This document shows, piece by piece, positions 14,085 through 16,051 of a stretch of DNA of 16,051 bases. Origin of the DNA: an uncultured Clostridia bacterium (GTDB taxonomy: Bacteria > Bacillota > Clostridia > UBA1381). Within the stretch, counting starts at the first letter, position 1. Each line of letters opens with the position of its first letter. The position numbers and the translations under genes were made by a program. Below the pieces are notes generated by a model. That model saw nothing but the letters and a program-made list of their open reading frames with translations, made no database searches and had not been told where the DNA came from. The stretch is from contig CAKSRS010000054.1 of the NCBI GenBank assembly GCA_934487205.1, positions 1-16,051 of the forward strand, in the 5' to 3' direction.

Positions 14085-14372
14085 ATGAGTGTGGTAATAG
14101 TGGGAGGACATGACAGAATGCATTGCCGATATAAGGAAATTTGCAAAAAATACGGTTGTAAATGCAAGGTATTTACGCAATGTCCCGCAAGTTTTAAAAG
14201 TCAAATCGGAAATCCGGACGTAGTGATTGTGTTTACGGGCACAGTTGCACATAAAATGGCTAATGTGGTAGCGGAACAGGCGCAAAAGACAGGAGCTGTC
14301 ATAAAACATTGTCATTCCTCAAGCGCCTGTGCGTTGAATGACGCATTATGTGAATATTTCAGCAGGGTTTGA
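14085..14372 (+). CDS. DUF2325-family protein of unknown function
   Basis: 95 residues. ATG 14085 is chosen because AGAGGTGA lies just upstream; an ATG at 14043 falls inside the hairpin and has no such site. The protein has an alternating beta/alpha pattern: SVVIVGGHDRM at the start, DVVIVFTGTVAHKMA in the middle and HCHSSSACALNDAL near the end, the layout I know from DUF2325 proteins. Five Cys and several His residues are present, and the VGGH, AHK and HCHSSS patches could bind a metal or phosphate ligand. No enzyme function is known to me. It lies downstream of the ATPase with no clear promoter of its own, so it is probably part of the iron-controlled operon. Confidence 0.75.
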   Translation: MSVVIVGGHDRMHCRYKEICKKYGCKCKVFTQCPASFKSQIGNPDVVIVFTGTVAHKMANVVAEQAQKTGAVIKHCHSSSACALNDALCEYFSRV

Positions 14373-14385
14373 TTTTTTTTACAGA

Positions 14386-14407
14386 GTGGTTAGTTAAAAC
14401 TAACCAC
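14386..14407. promoter_or_regulatory. DtxR/IdeR-like operator before DUF3793 (site 5)
   Basis: Perfect 10-base arms GTGGTTAGTT and AACTAACCAC around a central AA, the most symmetric site in the window. The core GTTAGTTAAAACTAAC (14389-14404) is identical to sites 1 and 2. It ends 5 bases before the GGAGG of the DUF3793 gene. I could not find a convincing promoter upstream, so it may block read-through from the ferrosome-like operon or serve a weak promoter near 14340-14380. Confidence 0.82.
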
Positions 14408-14422
14408 AAAACGGAGGAAAAT

Positions 14423-14977
14423 ATGATAGAGAACATAATTGCATATCATTGCGGGCCTGCCTTGGCAGGAATAAAACCATCAAATATTGTTGCCTGCTAT
14501 AAAGACAAGCTGCCCGATGTACATGAATCAATAATCCGGCTCAATCTGCAGCTTAATCATAAAGATATTTACATTGAAGCTCTGTGTGAGTGTGAAAAAA
14601 GAGTTTTAATTATGGTTTACAGAAGAAAAAAACTCAGTGAGCAGCTAAGCAGAAATGAAATAAGTGATTTTTTGAGCTCTTTCGGATATGATTCCGATTC
14701 CCAATTATGTGAGAAAATCTTAACACTCAAAGAAAGAATTGCAAATAATGAAAGCTTCCCTCATGAAATCGGCGCATTTCTTGGGTATCCGTTACATGAT
14801 ATTTATGGATTTATTAATCATAGGAATGATGGGTGCCTTCTTACCGCTGACTGGAAAGTATATGAAGACGAGGACGGCGCAAGAAAGATATTTGAAAGAT
14901 ATAACAAGTGCCGCCGTGCTCTGCTTGCACGATTGAAAGACGGGAAAACGCTTGCGCAAATTTTTTGCGCAGCATAA
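14423..14977 (+). CDS. DUF3793-family protein of unknown function, iron-box controlled
   Basis: 184 residues. ATG 14423 is chosen because GGAGG lies 5 bases upstream; longer readings begin inside the operator. Recognisable conserved blocks of the family are HCGPALAGIKPSN near the start, a central VYRRKKL, FPHEIGAFLGYPLHDIYGFI at about 113-132, DWKVYEDEDGA at about 143-153 and FERYNKCR. It has no signal peptide or membrane helix, so it should be cytoplasmic. The conserved Cys and His (H8, C9) at the start and the conserved FPHE-GYP block suggest an enzyme or ligand-binding protein, but no function is established that I know of. Its neighbours are a flavodoxin downstream and the ferrosome-like operon upstream, which supports a role in the low-iron response. 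Confidence 0.85.
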   Translation: MIENIIAYHCGPALAGIKPSNIVACYKDKLPDVHESIIRLNLQLNHKDIYIEALCECEKRVLIMVYRRKKLSEQLSRNEISDFLSSFGYDSDSQLCEKILTLKERIANNESFPHEIGAFLGYPLHDIYGFINHRNDGCLLTADWKVYEDEDGARKIFERYNKCRRALLARLKDGKTLAQIFCAA

Positions 14978-14991
14978 GATTCGTAAACAAT

Positions 14992-15010
14992 ATTATCATA
15001 AAATGATAAT
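14992..15010. promoter_or_regulatory. AT-rich inverted repeat before the flavodoxin gene
   Basis: A perfect repeat ATTATCAT-AAA-ATGATAAT in the 66-base gap between DUF3793 and flavodoxin. The arms contain the GATAAT word of Fur boxes but in reversed order, so it is not a normal Fur box. A second palindrome, TATAAAAATTTTTATA, follows at 15015-15030. They could be regulator sites or RNA structure; I see no clear -35/-10 pair. Confidence 0.4.
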
Positions 15011-15043
15011 TTGTTATAAAAATTTTTATAGGAGGTTTTACAT

Positions 15044-15475
15044 ATGGGTAAAACAGTAATTATCTATTGGAGCGGAACCGGCAATACCGAGGCTATGGCA
15101 ATGGCGGTTTTGGAGGGGGCAAAAGAGGTTAATCCCGATACAAAAATTACAAATGTTGCAGAAATTTCAGCAGATGATGCTGCAAATTATGATACATTAA
15201 TTCTGGGATGCCCGGCTATGGGGGCAGAGGTTTTGGAAGAGGAAGAATTTGAACCATTCTTTTCGGCGCTTGAATCCAAGCTGTCCGGGAAAAATGTTGC
15301 ACTGTTCGGCTCTTACGGCTGGGGCGACGGTGAATGGATGCGCAGCTGGGAGGAGAGAGTTGCTTCTTCCGGCGCAAAACTAATTGACTCGGAGGGGCTG
15401 ATTATAAATGAAGCTCCGGACAATGATGCATTGGAGCAGTGCCGTGAGCTTGGGAAAAAAGCGGCGGCATTATGA
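15044..15475 (+). CDS. Short-chain flavodoxin
   Basis: 143 residues. ATG 15044 follows AGGAGG at the normal distance. The FMN phosphate loop WSGTGNTEAMA is at about residues 9-19. A second FMN-contact loop, GCPAMGAEVLEEEEF, is at about 55-70, and GSYGWGDGEWMRSWEE, with Trp and Gly stacking on the flavin, at about 88-103. Length and fold are those of clostridial short-chain flavodoxins, small one- or two-electron carriers that replace ferredoxin when iron is short. Iron control would therefore make sense, and the operator before DUF3793 could serve this gene by read-through. It is followed by a clear terminator, so it ends the transcript. Confidence 0.93.
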   Translation: MGKTVIIYWSGTGNTEAMAMAVLEGAKEVNPDTKITNVAEISADDAANYDTLILGCPAMGAEVLEEEEFEPFFSALESKLSGKNVALFGSYGWGDGEWMRSWEERVASSGAKLIDSEGLIINEAPDNDALEQCRELGKKAAAL

Positions 15476-15507
15476 TTTGATTATAAATAATTTAACAACG
15501 CACTATG

Positions 15508-15539
15508 GCGGTCGGCAAAATGCTGACCGCTTTTGTTTT
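15508..15539 (+). terminator. Intrinsic terminator after the flavodoxin gene
   Basis: A 10-bp stem GCGGTCGGCA/TGCTGACCGC with one G-T wobble, a 3-base loop and a T-rich tail (TTTTGTTTT). It marks the end of the iron-related region. Confidence 0.9.
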
Positions 15540-15540
15540 G

Positions 15541-15807
15541 TAATTTATAACACAAAATAATAATATACTTAAGTTTCCTGGTTAACCGAGACTTTATTTG
15601 TATTTAAAGATGACGAGTGTAAAATGAGAGTCAAAAAATTAAGTAAAAATAGATGCTGCATATTTGCAGATATAAAATGAAGTTTTAAAGACCAATATAA
15701 TGCGGTATGAGGATAGTAATTATGTTGGAATGTGCTTTTATTCGATTGCAAATAATAAATAATATAAGGGCATCTCAAACCAAAGGTTGAATAAATTCAA
15801 ACTTTAA
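15541..15807. other. Gene-free AT-rich stretch
   Basis: Between the flavodoxin terminator and the insertion element I see no gene with a good ribosome binding site or recognisable product. A 69-codon minus-strand frame at 15569-15778 has no family features. A small palindrome GGTTAACC lies near 15580-15587 but lacks the GTTAGT arms of the iron operator. Confidence 0.6.
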
Positions 15808-15833
15808 TGTGGAGTGGTATAATATAAATAGAG

Positions 15834-15862
15834 TCGACAAACACCCAAAAATCTGATATAAT
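15834..15862 (+). promoter_or_regulatory. Promoter of the transposase orfA
   Basis: TCGACA at 15834-15839 (5 of 6), a 17-base spacer and a perfect TATAAT at 15857-15862. The -10 box overlaps a small stem-loop, TCTGAT/ATCAGA (15852-15870), which would lie at the start of the transcript. Confidence 0.65.
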
Positions 15863-15884
15863 AAATCAGAAAGAGGGAAAGAAA

Positions 15885-16051
15885 ATGTCAAAGTACAGCA
15901 AAGAATTTAAAGAGGAAGCGTTAAAACTGTCCGATGAAATAGGAGTCAAGAAGGCAGCACTGCAATTAGGGTTGCAATACTACACGCTTGCGGATTGGAG
16001 AAAGGCTCGTAAGTATGCAAAAAAGCATACTGTGGTTCTGACAGAAAATGA
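15885..16051 (+). CDS. IS3-family transposase OrfA, N-terminal part
   Basis: 55 codons before the window ends. ATG 15885 follows GAGGGAAA by 5 bases. The start MSKYSKEFKEEALKL, then IGVKKAALQLGL and YTLADWRKARK, is the helix-turn-helix layout of IS3/IS911 OrfA, which binds the element ends. The usual OrfB integrase with its DDE site would follow outside the window through a programmed frameshift. Whether the copy is intact cannot be judged. Confidence 0.82.
   Translation, partial: MSKYSKEFKEEALKLSDEIGVKKAALQLGLQYYTLADWRKARKYAKKHTVVLTEN

Larger units (their letters stand above)
15808..16051 (+). mobile_element. Left end of an IS3-family insertion sequence (truncated by the window)
   Basis: The element is recognised from its orfA. 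The left end probably starts with TG at 15808 or 15810 (TGTGGAGTGG...), but the right end is outside the window, so the inverted repeat and target duplication cannot be confirmed. A TATAAT hexamer about 10 bases inside the proposed end would suit the junction promoter that IS3-family circles form when their ends join. Confidence 0.6.

Noticed and set aside
14953..14971. Hairpin TGCGCAAA/TTTGCGCA as a terminator of DUF3793
   Set aside because: It lies inside the last codons of the gene and no T run follows, so termination there is unlikely.
14992..15010. Canonical Fur box
   Set aside because: The GATAAT arms point the wrong way round (ATTATC first), so it does not match the consensus; kept only as an inverted repeat.
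15569..15778. A 69-codon minus-strand frame in the gap before the IS element
   Set aside because: No ribosome binding site, no recognisable motif and AT-rich composition; likely chance.
1..16051. CRISPR arrays, tRNA or rRNA genes, riboswitches
   Set aside because: No regularly spaced repeats, cloverleaf or recognised riboswitch core was seen on either strand by eye.

Overview
The window looks like a piece of the chromosome of a low-GC, Gram-positive anaerobe of the class Clostridia, probably a gut-type organism. The reasons are AT-rich DNA, strong AGGAGG-type ribosome binding sites, textbook sigma-A promoters (TTGACA, 17 bp, TATAAT-like), S-layer homology (SLH) anchoring, type I dockerins, BspA-type leucine-rich repeats, and clostridial families such as DUF3793, DUF2325 and the HMA_2-type P-type ATPase. 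I cannot name a species.

Layout. (1) 1-217: the first codons of a leftward gene with a perfect promoter and a double operator, then a perfect 48-bp palindrome acting as terminator. (2) 218-6325: a leftward operon of four secreted proteins. In transcription order they are a cohesin-like-domain protein, a BspA-LRR protein with dockerin, a larger BspA-LRR/Big_2/dockerin protein, and an SLH-anchored protein with a cohesin-like domain. (3) 6326-6645: a divergent control region. (4) 6646-10629: a rightward, very large secreted subtilisin-type protease with the same Big_2, cohesin-like and dockerin tail. (5) 10684-11058: a leftward DtxR-family regulator with iron-type ligand residues. (6) 11260-14372: a rightward operon whose small membrane protein and P1B-type ATPase resemble FezA/FezB, the proteins reported to build iron-storing ferrosomes, followed by a decayed second DtxR fragment and a DUF2325 protein. 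(7) 14386-15539: DUF3793 and a short flavodoxin, closed by a terminator. (8) 15541-16051: a gene-free AT-rich stretch, then the left end and truncated orfA of an IS3-family element.

What ties it together is a 16-bp operator, GTTAGT-N4-ACTAAC, present in perfect form five times: twice in the leader of the leftward surface operon, once at the predicted start of transcription of the protease, once at that of the ferrosome-like operon, and once just before the DUF3793 gene. It resembles DtxR/IdeR iron boxes, and a DtxR-family gene sits in the middle. The simplest reading, which is inference, is one iron-responsive island: when iron is scarce the cell would make a wall-tethered, dockerin-based protease/adhesin set, a ferrosome-like iron-storage system, a flavodoxin (the usual replacement for ferredoxin) and two proteins of unknown function. 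Linking cellulosome-style surface assembly to iron control is the most unusual point in the window.
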